64,000 nt of DNA from Megasphaera sp. NM10 (GTDB taxonomy: Bacteria; Bacillota; Negativicutes; Veillonellales; Megasphaeraceae). Below the pieces are notes generated by a model. The model saw only the letters and a program-made list of their open reading frames with translations. It was not told the origin of the DNA and made no database searches. Each line of letters starts with the position of its first letter. The stretch's first letter is position 1. This document shows positions 55,047 through 62,344 of the stretch, piece after piece. Made by a program: the position numbers and the translations under genes. The DNA is taken from contig NZ_APHY01000022.1 in NCBI RefSeq assembly GCF_000417505.1, positions 34 to 64,033 on the forward strand. The letters are read 5' to 3'.

Positions 55047-55981
55047 TTACTTCCTCTTCAACACGTTATGGACGGCCTGGATGACGTCGCTGGCCGAGAG
55101 ATTATAGGCTTTCAGGAGGTCATCCGGTTTCCCCGATTCGCCGAAGCGGTCCTGGATGCCGACGAGTTCTACTGGGACACAGCAGTACTGGGCCAGGGCT
55201 TCGCAGATGGCCCCTCCCAGACCGCCCATGATTTGATGTTCTTCACAGACGACGACGGCCCCCGTTTCAGCCGCACAAGTACAGACCGTATCCAGGTCCA
55301 GCGGTTTGACCGTGTGGATGTTGACGACGCGGGCCGAAATACCTTCCCGGGCCAGTTCATCCGCCGCCGTCAGGGCTTCATGGACCATGAGCCGTTGGCG
55401 AAGAGGGTCACATCACTCCCATCCCGGAAGATGGCCGCCTTATAGAGGTCAAAAGGCGTATCCTTATCGGTGACGACGGGCGCCGGATTGCGGCCAAAGC
55501 GGACATATGACGGCCCTTTGATATCATAGACGGCCATCGTCGCCTTATACGTTTCCCACCAGTCACAAGGCGTAATGACCATCATATGGGGAATGACCCG
55601 CATGAGGGCGATGTCCTCCAGAGCCTGATGGGTAGCGCCGTCAGGGCCGACGGAAATGCCGGCATGGGCGCCGCCGAGCTTGACGTTGAGATTATTATAA
55701 CAGACCGTATTGCGTATCTGTCCCCACGCCCGGCCTGTCAAAAAGACGCCGTATGTCGAAATGAAGGGGACGAAGCCCGTCAGCGACAGGCCGGCTGCCG
55801 TACCGACCAGGTCTTGTTCCGATATGCCGACATTGATATATTTTTCAGGATATTCCTGGCGGATCCATTCGGTCCGCGTCGATTTGGCGACGTCCGCATC
55901 GAGGACGAGGACATCGTCGTGAAGGCGGCACAGTTCCAGCAGGGCCTTCCCATAGCCGTCGCGCATCGGTACTCGTTCCAT
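55047..55981 (-). CDS. Transketolase, C-terminal subunit (frameshifted)
   Basis: This is the pyrimidine-binding plus C-terminal half of a split transketolase. After repair it is about 311 residues. Seen: RDGYGKALLELCRLHDDVLV, the Glu-containing INVGISEQDLVGTAAGLSL, and STYGVFLTGRAW. The frame breaks at about 55390 after LFANG; one C gives GLMVHEALTAADELAREG and the C-terminal domain with VVVCEEHQIMGGLG. The start ATG shares one base with the stop of the N-terminal subunit (TAATG), so the two are translated together. Confidence 0.93.
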
Positions 55982-56802
55982 TACGGCACCTCCGTTGTCA
56001 GTTCATCCATGGCCAGGCGGTACTGGGCTTCATCCGGCGCCGCACCGTGCCATTTCGCTTGATTTTCCATATATGATACACCCTTCCCCTTGACCGTATG
56101 GGCCAGGATGACCGTCGGCTTGCCGCGATAGGCCTTGGCAGCGCCATAAGCGTCGTACAGGGCATCTGTATCGTGGCCATCCACGCGGAGGACATGCCAG
56201 CCGAAACTTTCCCATTTCGCATCCATCGGTTCCATATTCTTGATCGACACCAAGGAATCGACGAGCTGCAGGCCATTGCAATCGACAATCAGACAAACAT
56301 TGTCCAAATGGTGCTGTGAGGCAAAAGCGGCAGCTTCCCAAATCTGGCCTTCCTGCTGTTCCCCATCGCCGATGAGACAGAAGACTTCCGGTGTTTCATG
56401 GCGCAGTTTCAAGGCCAGGGCAATGCCGTTGGCAATGGACAGGCCTTGGCCTAAAGAGCCGACAGCGCAGTCGAGACAGGGCAGTTTTTCCAAATTGGGA
56501 TGGCCCTGGAGGGCACTGCCAACCGTCCGCAGCGTATCGAGCAAGGCCAGGGGGAAATAGCCCTTATGGGCCAAAATGCTGTAATAAGCCGGGGCCGCAT
56601 GGCCCTTGGATAAGACAAAACGGTCCCGTTCCGGCGCATGGGGCCGGTCAGGAAAACAGGTAAAGACATCTGTAAAATAAAGTGTGGCCATGATTTCGAC
56701 AGCCGATAGAGAGCTGCCAGGATGACCGGAACCGGCACGGTAAATGGACCGCACCGTATCCCGCCGTATCTGCATACACACGTCATGTAGATCATGCTTC
56801 AT
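55981..56802 (-). CDS. Transketolase, N-terminal subunit
   Basis: This 273-residue half binds the thiamine diphosphate pyrophosphate. Motifs: GHPGSSLSAVEIMATLYF near residue 25, KGHAAPAYYSILA, GSLGQGLSIANGIALALK, and the Mg/TPP motif IGDGEQQEGQIWEAA. The pair moves two-carbon units between sugar phosphates for ribose 5-phosphate and erythrose 4-phosphate supply. Its leader contains a terminator, so expression is probably regulated. Confidence 0.94.
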   Translation of the reverse strand: MKHDLHDVCMQIRRDTVRSIYRAGSGHPGSSLSAVEIMATLYFTDVFTCFPDRPHAPERDRFVLSKGHAAPAYYSILAHKGYFPLALLDTLRTVGSALQGHPNLEKLPCLDCAVGSLGQGLSIANGIALALKLRHETPEVFCLIGDGEQQEGQIWEAAAFASQHHLDNVCLIVDCNGLQLVDSLVSIKNMEPMDAKWESFGWHVLRVDGHDTDALYDAYGAAKAYRGKPTVILAHTVKGKGVSYMENQAKWHGAAPDEAQYRLAMDELTTEVP

Positions 56803-56820
56803 GAAGCATAGCCTCCTATG

Positions 56821-56892
56821 TCAGGTCGTCAAGAAAAAAAACGCCGCATACCCCCGTTTATGTCTGGCGGCGATACGCGTGCGTTCGGACAT
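56821..56892 (-). CDS. Possible leader peptide ahead of transketolase
   Basis: An ATG at 56892, preceded by AAGAGGT, opens a 23-residue frame: MSERTRIAARHKRG, then YAAFFFLTT. It runs through the leader terminator, and the Phe codons are the T run itself. It ends 19 bases before the transketolase start. A regulatory uORF is possible but coding has no other support. Confidence 0.3.
   Translation of the reverse strand: MSERTRIAARHKRGYAAFFFLTT
56834..56872 (-). terminator. Leader terminator (attenuator) of the transketolase operon
   Basis: CGCCG pairs with CGGCG, and CATA with TATG inside it, with an 8-base T run. It lies between the promoter and the ribosome site of the transketolase N subunit, where it can only act as an attenuator. 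Confidence 0.7.
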
Positions 56893-56927
56893 ACGACCTC
56901 TTTTGTTCGTTTCTATTTCTTGAGTTT

Positions 56928-56956
56928 ATTGTACAATGATTATATACACAAGTCAA
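56928..56956 (-). promoter_or_regulatory. Transketolase operon promoter
   Basis: TTGACT (56951-56956) and TACAAT (56928-56933) are 17 bp apart, about 125 bp upstream of the first transketolase gene. Confidence 0.7.
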
Positions 56957-57030
56957 ACAGAATATACCATCTGGATATGCTTCATGACTGTATAGCAAGA
57001 CGTGCTTCCATAATATAAATAAATGGTATA

Positions 57031-57064
57031 AAAAGGGCTTGTCGCACGACGACAAGCCCTTTTT
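57031..57064 (-). terminator. panB operon terminator
   Basis: The stem AAAAGGGCTTGTCG with CGACAAGCCCTTTT is the same hairpin family as 10745 and 17402. Confidence 0.85.
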
Positions 57065-57066
57065 CT

Positions 57067-57159
57067 GTAGGGGCGACCACGTGGGGCGCCCGTTCAAGCA
57101 AATCCGGTTCATTAGTATCTCACATATACCTGGCGGGCTCGCCACGTGCGAGCCCCTAC
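57067..57159. repeat. MITE-like element, copy C
   Basis: A 93-bp unit with termini GTAGGGGCGACCACGTGGGG and GGGCTCGCCACGTGCGAGCCCCTAC. It lies between the panB stop and the terminator and is the shortest of the three copies with both ends. Confidence 0.65.
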
Positions 57160-57188
57160 AACGCTAACTGCTGACGGCTGCCTTTCCC

Positions 57189-58028
57189 CTATTCTTTCAT
57201 GGCTTTGACGACTTCCGGGTCTACGGCGAAGCCGTGGGCTTCGTCGGGGAAGCTGCGGTCCTTGACATCGTGGATGTACCGGCCTACGGCATCGACGATG
57301 GTCTGATGGAGATCGGCATAGGTCTTGACGAATTTCGGGCGGAAGCCATTGCTCATGCCCAGGAGGTCCGTGCAGACCAGGACCTGGCCATCGGTGCCGT
57401 TGCCAGCCCCGATGCCGATGGTAGCCGCCGTATGCAGGGCTTTGGTGATTTCCGTGGCGATATCTGTCGGGACACATTCCAATGTGATGGCGAAGGCGCC
57501 GGCTTCTTCCAGCTTCAAGGCGTCGGCAATCAGTTGCTTAGCCGTTTCGCTGTTCTTGCCCTGGACGCGGAAGCCGCCGAGCTGATGGACGGACTGCGGC
57601 GTCAGGCCGATGTGGCCGACGACGGGGATACCGGCCGTCGTCATGGCTTTGACGGCTTCGCAGACACTGGCGCCACCTTCGAGCTTGACGGCATCGCAGC
57701 CCGTTTCTTTCATGAGCCGGCCGGCATTGTGCAGGGCCTGCTGGGTGCTTTCCTGATAGCTCATGAAGGGCATGTCGCCGACGACCAGAGCCCGTTTGAC
57801 GCCGCGGACGACAGCCGCCGTATGGTGGATCATATCTTCCATAGTCACCGGCAGTGTCGACGTATGACCCATGACGACATTGCCCAGGGAATCGCCGACA
57901 AGGATCATGTCGATACCGGCTTCATCGACGTTCTGGGCCATGATGTAGTCATAGGCCGTAATCATGGAAATCGGCGTGCCTTCCTGTTTCATTTTCTTAA
58001 TGGTCAGATTGGTTACTTTCTTGTTCAT
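57189..58028 (-). CDS. panB: Ketopantoate hydroxymethyltransferase
   Basis: PanB adds a hydroxymethyl group from methylene-THF to 2-oxoisovalerate, the first committed step of pantothenate synthesis. The 279-residue product has ITAYDYIMAQNVDEAGIDMI, VGDSLGNVVMGH, VKLEGGASVCEAVKAM and VGHIGLTPQSVHQLGGF. The ATG at 58028 follows AAGGAG and overlaps the upstream gene by 32 bases. The pan-motif leader upstream supports control by pantothenate status. Confidence 0.96.
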   Translation of the reverse strand: MNKKVTNLTIKKMKQEGTPISMITAYDYIMAQNVDEAGIDMILVGDSLGNVVMGHTSTLPVTMEDMIHHTAAVVRGVKRALVVGDMPFMSYQESTQQALHNAGRLMKETGCDAVKLEGGASVCEAVKAMTTAGIPVVGHIGLTPQSVHQLGGFRVQGKNSETAKQLIADALKLEEAGAFAITLECVPTDIATEITKALHTAATIGIGAGNGTDGQVLVCTDLLGMSNGFRPKFVKTYADLHQTIVDAVGRYIHDVKDRSFPDEAHGFAVDPEVVKAMKE

Positions 58029-58893
58029 GGTGAACTCCTTCCGCCATCGCAAGGATTCTTGTCAGCGTGTCATGCTGTTTCTCTGTAATCGTTTCGTTTT
58101 CTAAGGCTAAGTCTGCAGCGGCACAGCCAAAAGCACAATAGGGCTGGAGCCATTTCTCCGGCATGACGGCCAGGTGTTTGGCAACGGTCCCGGCATCTCC
58201 GCGGGACACAGGGCCGGTCAAAGCCGTCTGCCACAGCGGACGCTGGCGGACATTGTCCATCGTCCCTTCGACGAGGGGCCGCAGCGCCTGGGATGCAGCG
58301 CCGGCACTGCCGGTCCAGCGGCTTATGAGCTTCTGGGCAATGGCCAGGGCTGTCACGACGTAGTTGGAGCAGAAGCAGGCCGCAGCATGATAGAGCATGC
58401 GGTCTTCAGGGGGTACGAAAAAAGGCGTACTGCCCAAAGTCCGGACCAGATCTGCCGCAACGGCCTTGGCCCGTTCATCACCATCGACGGCCATGTAGAT
58501 TCCCTTCAGGCGGTCTGCCGAAGGTTCGGCAAAGCTTTGCAGCGGATGAAGGCTGCCGACAGGATACCCCAACCGTGAAAGGGGCTCAAGAGGCGATAAA
58601 TCCATAGCTCCACTGCAGTGAAATATACAGGTCTGAGGCGGCAGCGCATCCCCTGTCAGGGAAGCGGCCAATTCCCGGCTAACGGGAGCCAGGGCATCGT
58701 CGCGTACTGTGAGCAGGAGGACATCGCAGTGCCGTGCGAGTTCAGCACCGTCGGTATAGGCAGCAGCATGGAGGCGGCGGGCCATTTGACGTGTATGTTC
58801 TTCTGTGGAACAAAGGATTCCTTCGACATCGGAAGGAAAAGCTAATACAAAAGAAGCGCCGACTCTGCCGGCGCCGATAATACCTAAACGCAT
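57997..58893 (-). CDS. Rossmann/DUF2520 dehydrogenase in the pantothenate operon
   Basis: The roughly 298-residue protein opens with a dinucleotide-binding motif (MRLGIIGAGRVGASFVLAF) and has a helical C-terminal DUF2520 domain (HAAACFCSNYVVTALAIAQK). It lies first in the operon, overlapping panB by 32 bases and directly behind a pan-motif RNA. From this position it is a strong candidate for an alternative ketopantoate reductase (the step after PanB); PanG of Francisella is such an enzyme, but I cannot verify that this protein belongs with it. The ATG at 58893 follows GAGGGAG. Confidence 0.8.
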   Translation of the reverse strand: MRLGIIGAGRVGASFVLAFPSDVEGILCSTEEHTRQMARRLHAAAYTDGAELARHCDVLLLTVRDDALAPVSRELAASLTGDALPPQTCIFHCSGAMDLSPLEPLSRLGYPVGSLHPLQSFAEPSADRLKGIYMAVDGDERAKAVAADLVRTLGSTPFFVPPEDRMLYHAAACFCSNYVVTALAIAQKLISRWTGSAGAASQALRPLVEGTMDNVRQRPLWQTALTGPVSRGDAGTVAKHLAVMPEKWLQPYCAFGCAAADLALENETITEKQHDTLTRILAMAEGVHHEQESNQSDH

Positions 58894-58905
58894 GATAACT
58901 CCCTC

Positions 58906-58936
58906 AAAAAAAAGCGCATTCCTCTCGGGAATGCGC
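58906..58936 (-). terminator. Leader terminator of the pantothenate operon
   Basis: The stem GCGCATTCC with GGAATGCGC, a 5-base loop and T8 lies just before the ribosome site of the DUF2520 gene, so it acts as the expression platform of the upstream RNA. Confidence 0.85.
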
Positions 58937-58961
58937 GTAAAAAGCCTACGTTTACAAGAAT

Positions 58962-59055
58962 TCGTCCCGGTCTTTCGATCCAAGCGATATGCTATGAAAT
59001 TATGATAATAGTTGACCCGGATTTTTTACGGTACGGATCCCAAAAGATTCCGTCC
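58962..59055 (-). ncRNA. Tandem pan-motif RNA upstream of the panB operon
   Basis: Two 26-nt hairpins (59030-59055 and 58962-58987) share one architecture: an outer stem of 2-3 bp, a bulged A on the 3' side, exactly 5 bp, a bulged A on the 5' side, 2 bp, then the loop (TTTTGG or GAAA). Hairpins with two bulged adenosines, often in tandem ahead of panB/C/D, define the candidate pan regulatory RNA. An outer pairing (GATTCGG with CCGGGTC) can enclose the first hairpin. The ligand is not established. Confidence 0.8.
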
Positions 59056-59128
59056 AACCCGAATCACATGTACAGGATACTACATTTGTGAAACTTTTAC
59101 CAATAACTTTTAAGAATAGAGTATGATA

Positions 59129-59236
59129 GTGGTTTGTGGCTCGTGGCTCGTGGCTCATGGCTCATGGCTCGTGGTTCGTAGCTAGTGGCTCGTAAAAGCA
59201 CTAAGTATTAGCCACGAACAACTAGCCACTAGCCAC
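59129..59236. repeat. Heptamer repeat cluster upstream of the panB operon
   Basis: Runs of CGTGGCT/CATGGCT with 7-bp period occupy 59133-59192, and complementary units (CACGAAC AACTAGC CACTAGC CAC) lie at 59212-59236, so the arms can pair. It is the longest run of this repeat type in the window. Confidence 0.7.
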
Positions 59237-59270
59237 AAAAAAGAGCTGTCTATAAAGACAGCTCTTTTTT
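59237..59270 (-). terminator. Terminator downstream of tRNA-Val
   Basis: The stem AAGAGCTGTCT with AGACAGCTCTT, flanked by A and T runs, lies 11 bases past the tRNA 3' end. Confidence 0.8.
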
Positions 59271-59281
59271 CACACACAATA

Positions 59282-59358
59282 TGGTGGGCGGTAATGGATT
59301 CGAACCATCGACCCCCTCGATGTCAACGAGATACTCTAACCAACTGAGCTAACCGCCC
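59282..59358 (-). tRNA. tRNA-Val (anticodon GAC)
   Basis: This 77-nt cloverleaf has acceptor GGGCGGT pairing with ACCGCCC and an encoded CCA end. The D arm is GCTCAGTTGGTTAGAGT, the anticodon stem is TCTCG/CGAGG around loop TTGACAT (anticodon GAC, codon GUC), and the T arm contains GGTTCGAATCC. A terminator follows. Confidence 0.96.
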
Positions 59359-59396
59359 ATATTTTGTACTTCTCTGTGCGACTTGTTTATTATAAC

Positions 59397-59984
59397 TTAC
59401 TTTTCCCTATTTGGCAAGGGGTATGGGAAAATTATTTCAGCATTTTTTTTGATTTCGTATGTCACCTGGCGCTCATTCAATACGGTATTAAAGGGGCGCG
59501 TCATCTGGCCGCCGCAGGCGATGAAGATAAGCTGCGGTACCTGATGGACGCCATAGTCATGGAGCATCTGTTTCTGTGTGCTGTATACGGGCAGGGCATA
59601 TCCCTGCTGGTGGATATAGGCCCGGCTATCTGCTGTATCCGGTCCGACGGGGATGGTCACGAAATAGACATCCTGGCCGTACTGGACACAGGCCTTTTCC
59701 AGGATGGCCAGCTGGCGCAGGCTGTCGCTGCTCCAGGATGCCCAGAAAAAGAGGCAGACCGGCTTTTGGTTATACAGAGCCTGCAAGCGTATGTCCCTTC
59801 CATCGGGAGCCTGCAGGACCTCATCAGGTGCCAGCATTTCCGTTTCCCGCTCGCTCACGTCTTCCGCTTCCCTGACGACGTCGGAACTATAGGCATCTTC
59901 CTCTTTGCCAGGCCAGAAAAAGACTGTCAGTATCAGACAGATACAGGCCAGGCCGGCCAGGATTTTCGTCTTGATGTTCATCAT
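59397..59984 (-). CDS. Membrane-anchored TlpA-like thioredoxin-fold protein lacking CXXC
   Basis: The 195-residue protein has an uncleaved or lipid-free N-terminal membrane anchor (ILAGLACICLILTVFFW) followed by a periplasmic thioredoxin fold: PVCLFFWASW, a central strand VYFVTIPVGPD, and the cis-proline segment VHQVPQLIFI. Where TlpA/ResA proteins have WCxxC it reads WSSDS, so both redox cysteines are missing. It is therefore unlikely to be an oxidoreductase and may act as a chaperone or binding protein. It lies between the MFS gene and tRNA-Val. Confidence 0.75.
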   Translation of the reverse strand: MMNIKTKILAGLACICLILTVFFWPGKEEDAYSSDVVREAEDVSERETEMLAPDEVLQAPDGRDIRLQALYNQKPVCLFFWASWSSDSLRQLAILEKACVQYGQDVYFVTIPVGPDTADSRAYIHQQGYALPVYSTQKQMLHDYGVHQVPQLIFIACGGQMTRPFNTVLNERQVTYEIKKNAEIIFPYPLPNREK

Positions 59985-60022
59985 CTCTCCCCCCTCTTTT
60001 TCTATCCATTATAACTGAAAAA

Positions 60023-60083
60023 AGTGGTTCGTGGCTAGGGGCTAACAACGTGAAGAGGGCTTGTCGTCGTACGACAAGCCCTC
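60023..60083 (-). terminator. MFS gene terminator with adjoining repeat
   Basis: The stem GAGGGCTTGTCG with CGACAAGCCCTC lies at 60055-60083. Heptamer units (GTGGTTCGTGGCTAGGGGC) occupy 60023-60045. Confidence 0.65.
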
Positions 60084-60116
60084 GAATCTGGGGATAGGAT
60101 CTATTGTAATTACGTA

Positions 60117-61322
60117 TTATGCGTGGATGTAGATGCGGACGGCCCGGTTGATGAGGTTGATCTTGCGTCCGTAGAAAATGTAGTACATGGCAAAGCAGGC
60201 AATGGCTACGATAGCAGCGACGGCATAGAGCTGGGGGAACGTGAGCAGGCCGTGGAGGCTGCCGAGGACATACGGGCCTACGCCGATGCCAAGGTCGAGG
60301 GCGACGAAGTACGTCGACAGGGCGACGCTGATGCGGTACGACGGAGTCAGTTTGATGCAGACTGCCTGACCGTTGGACATGAACGTGCCATAGCCGAGGC
60401 CGACGAAGACGCCCGATAAGAGAAGCTGCCACGAAGCACCGGTGATGCTGAGGAGGAACAAGCCGATGGCCAGGCAGATGTAGCAGGGATAGAGGACGTA
60501 ATTTTCGCCTTTATGGTCGAAGATGACGCCCGTCATCGGACGGGTGATGGTGATGACGACGGCATAGACGACGAAGAAGAACGTGCCGGCCTGGACCAGG
60601 TTGATTTCACGGGCATAAGCGGCCAGGAAAGTCAGGACGCTGGAATAAGCGAAGCCCATGAAGAAGCCGATGATGGAGATGACCATGACGCGATATTCGA
60701 CGTAATTGTCGAGGCTCATGGCTTTCATCTTGGCCACCTGTTCAGACGTGAGGGTAATTTCGTCGATGTGGAGGGCGATGCAGCCAATCATGCACAAGCC
60801 GACGAGGATGGCGCAGAGGGTGATGATAAAGGTGAAGTTCGTGACGACGATGAGGAACATGCCCAGGAAAGGTCCGACGGCAGCGGCCAGGCTAGTGCTC
60901 AGGCCGTAGTAGTTGATGCCTTCACCCCGCTTATCGGCAGGAATACAGGAAGCGACAATCGTGTTCGTCGCTGTCGAGACGATGCCATAGGCCATGCCGT
61001 TGAGGAAGCGGATAGCAAAGAGAATAGCGAGATTGGGAATATAAAAATATAATAACGTCGTTACAAAATAAAGGATGATCCCGCCATATAACGATTTGCG
61101 GCGGCCATACAATTCAATAGCTTTGCCGAACTGCAAGCGGGCCAGCAAAGTGCCGACGATGAAGATGCCCGAAGCCAGGCCGGCTTCACCGAGAGAAGCA
61201 TGAAGCTGGTCTTTGGCGACGACGGCGATAATAACCATCAATAAATAATAAATGAGATAGACTACAAAATTGATACCTGTGTCGAGAAGGAAGTCTTTGT
61301 TCCAAAGTGATTGATTCGACAT
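60117..61322 (-). CDS. Major facilitator superfamily transporter
   Basis: The 401-residue protein has 12 predicted membrane helices, with the MFS loop 2-3 region FGKAIELYGRRKSLYGG (about residue 65) and a second-half counterpart TRPMTGVIFDHKGENY (about 255). It resembles drug or metabolite efflux carriers; the substrate is unknown. It lies downstream of a LysR gene on the same strand but beyond that gene's terminator, so any link is by regulation rather than co-transcription. AGGAG is 12 bases before the ATG. Confidence 0.85.
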   Translation of the reverse strand: MSNQSLWNKDFLLDTGINFVVYLIYYLLMVIIAVVAKDQLHASLGEAGLASGIFIVGTLLARLQFGKAIELYGRRKSLYGGIILYFVTTLLYFYIPNLAILFAIRFLNGMAYGIVSTATNTIVASCIPADKRGEGINYYGLSTSLAAAVGPFLGMFLIVVTNFTFIITLCAILVGLCMIGCIALHIDEITLTSEQVAKMKAMSLDNYVEYRVMVISIIGFFMGFAYSSVLTFLAAYAREINLVQAGTFFFVVYAVVITITRPMTGVIFDHKGENYVLYPCYICLAIGLFLLSITGASWQLLLSGVFVGLGYGTFMSNGQAVCIKLTPSYRISVALSTYFVALDLGIGVGPYVLGSLHGLLTFPQLYAVAAIVAIACFAMYYIFYGRKINLINRAVRIYIHA

Positions 61323-61391
61323 TCTGTATTCACTGCTCCTTTCGTATTTGCAAGCTAGATTCTACACCTTCTCTCCTATCTTGTATAACGC

Positions 61392-61433
61392 AAAAAAAAG
61401 ATACCTGTCATCGTTTTTTACGATGGCAGATAC
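61392..61433 (-). terminator. LysR gene terminator
   Basis: The stem AAGGTATCTGCCATCG with CGATGGCAGGTATCTT and an 8-base T run lies directly after the LysR stop. Confidence 0.85.
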
Positions 61434-61441
61434 CTTTATCA

Positions 61442-62335
61442 TTATTTTTTGATATGATACACGCGACGGATATAGTCGACGAAGACCTGTATCGTCGCGT
61501 ACTTGGGATTGTCCTTCTTATAGACCAGATAACAGGGCAAGCGCAGCGGCGGTTCCAATGCACAGTAGCCCTGGGTGATGCCCATGGCCTGGAGGAATCG
61601 TTCCGGCAGGATAGCTCCGATGCGGTTCTGCTGGCAATAGTTCATCATGGCATAGGGCGTAGAGAACCAGGCCTGCGTTTCCTGAGGCGGGCAGGCATGG
61701 GCCGTGAAATAGTGATTGATGTAGTTATTCATTTCGTATTGCGGCGAATATTGCGCCAACGGCTGGGATGCCACGTATTGAGGCGTCACGGCATGTTCCG
61801 GCAGATCCAGGTTCGGCCCGTAATAGACGAGGTTCTCGATGCCAAAAAAGACCTTCTCGTAGTCTTCCAGGTGCAGTGCCGGCAGATAAAAGAGGGACAC
61901 GATATCCAGTTTATCGTCTTTCAGCCATTGGATCATCTCCCGGACTTCCAGGTTGTAGACCCGGAAAGAAGCGCCGCTGTGGTGCTCCTGGAAATAAGCG
62001 AGGTGGCGGTTCATGTGGACGTCGCCTAAGGACAGCATGATTCCCACCGACAGGGGCTGGGTCTTCCCTGTCCGCCCTGGCAGTTCGCTCATGGCTTCTT
62101 CTAATTCACCTAAAATGCGGGCTATTTTCGTGTAGAACATCTTGCCAGCCGGCGTCAAGTGACTTCCCCTGTTCGAGCGCTCGATGAGGCGGACGCCGAC
62201 GAGGTCTTCCAGTTTCTTCATCTGCGCACTGAAAGCCGACTGGGTAATGTTGGCGGCATTGGCAGCCGTCGTGAAATTTCCATACTTCCCGTAAATGACG
62301 AAATTCCGCAGCTGCTGTATCGACGGTAAATCCAT
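61442..62335 (-). CDS. LysR-family transcriptional regulator
   Basis: The 297-residue protein has the N-terminal winged helix (NFTTAANAANITQSAFSAQM, KKLEDLVGVRLIERSNRG, about residues 18-60) and a periplasmic-binding-like effector domain (about 90-290). The effector is unknown. It is the likely regulator of the adjacent MFS transporter, although most LysR targets are divergent and this one is co-directional. Confidence 0.9.
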   Translation of the reverse strand: MDLPSIQQLRNFVIYGKYGNFTTAANAANITQSAFSAQMKKLEDLVGVRLIERSNRGSHLTPAGKMFYTKIARILGELEEAMSELPGRTGKTQPLSVGIMLSLGDVHMNRHLAYFQEHHSGASFRVYNLEVREMIQWLKDDKLDIVSLFYLPALHLEDYEKVFFGIENLVYYGPNLDLPEHAVTPQYVASQPLAQYSPQYEMNNYINHYFTAHACPPQETQAWFSTPYAMMNYCQQNRIGAILPERFLQAMGITQGYCALEPPLRLPCYLVYKKDNPKYATIQVFVDYIRRVYHIKK

Positions 62336-62344
62336 GGGACCTCC

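Noticed and set aside
56834-56860. A Phe-tRNA-sensing leader peptide for transketolase
   Set aside because: The three Phe codons are the T run of the terminator, so their presence carries no independent information.
57067-57159. A complete insertion sequence
   Set aside because: The element is under 100 bp with no transposase frame.
59129-59236. A CRISPR array
   Set aside because: The repeats are degenerate 7-bp units without unique spacers, and no cas genes are present.
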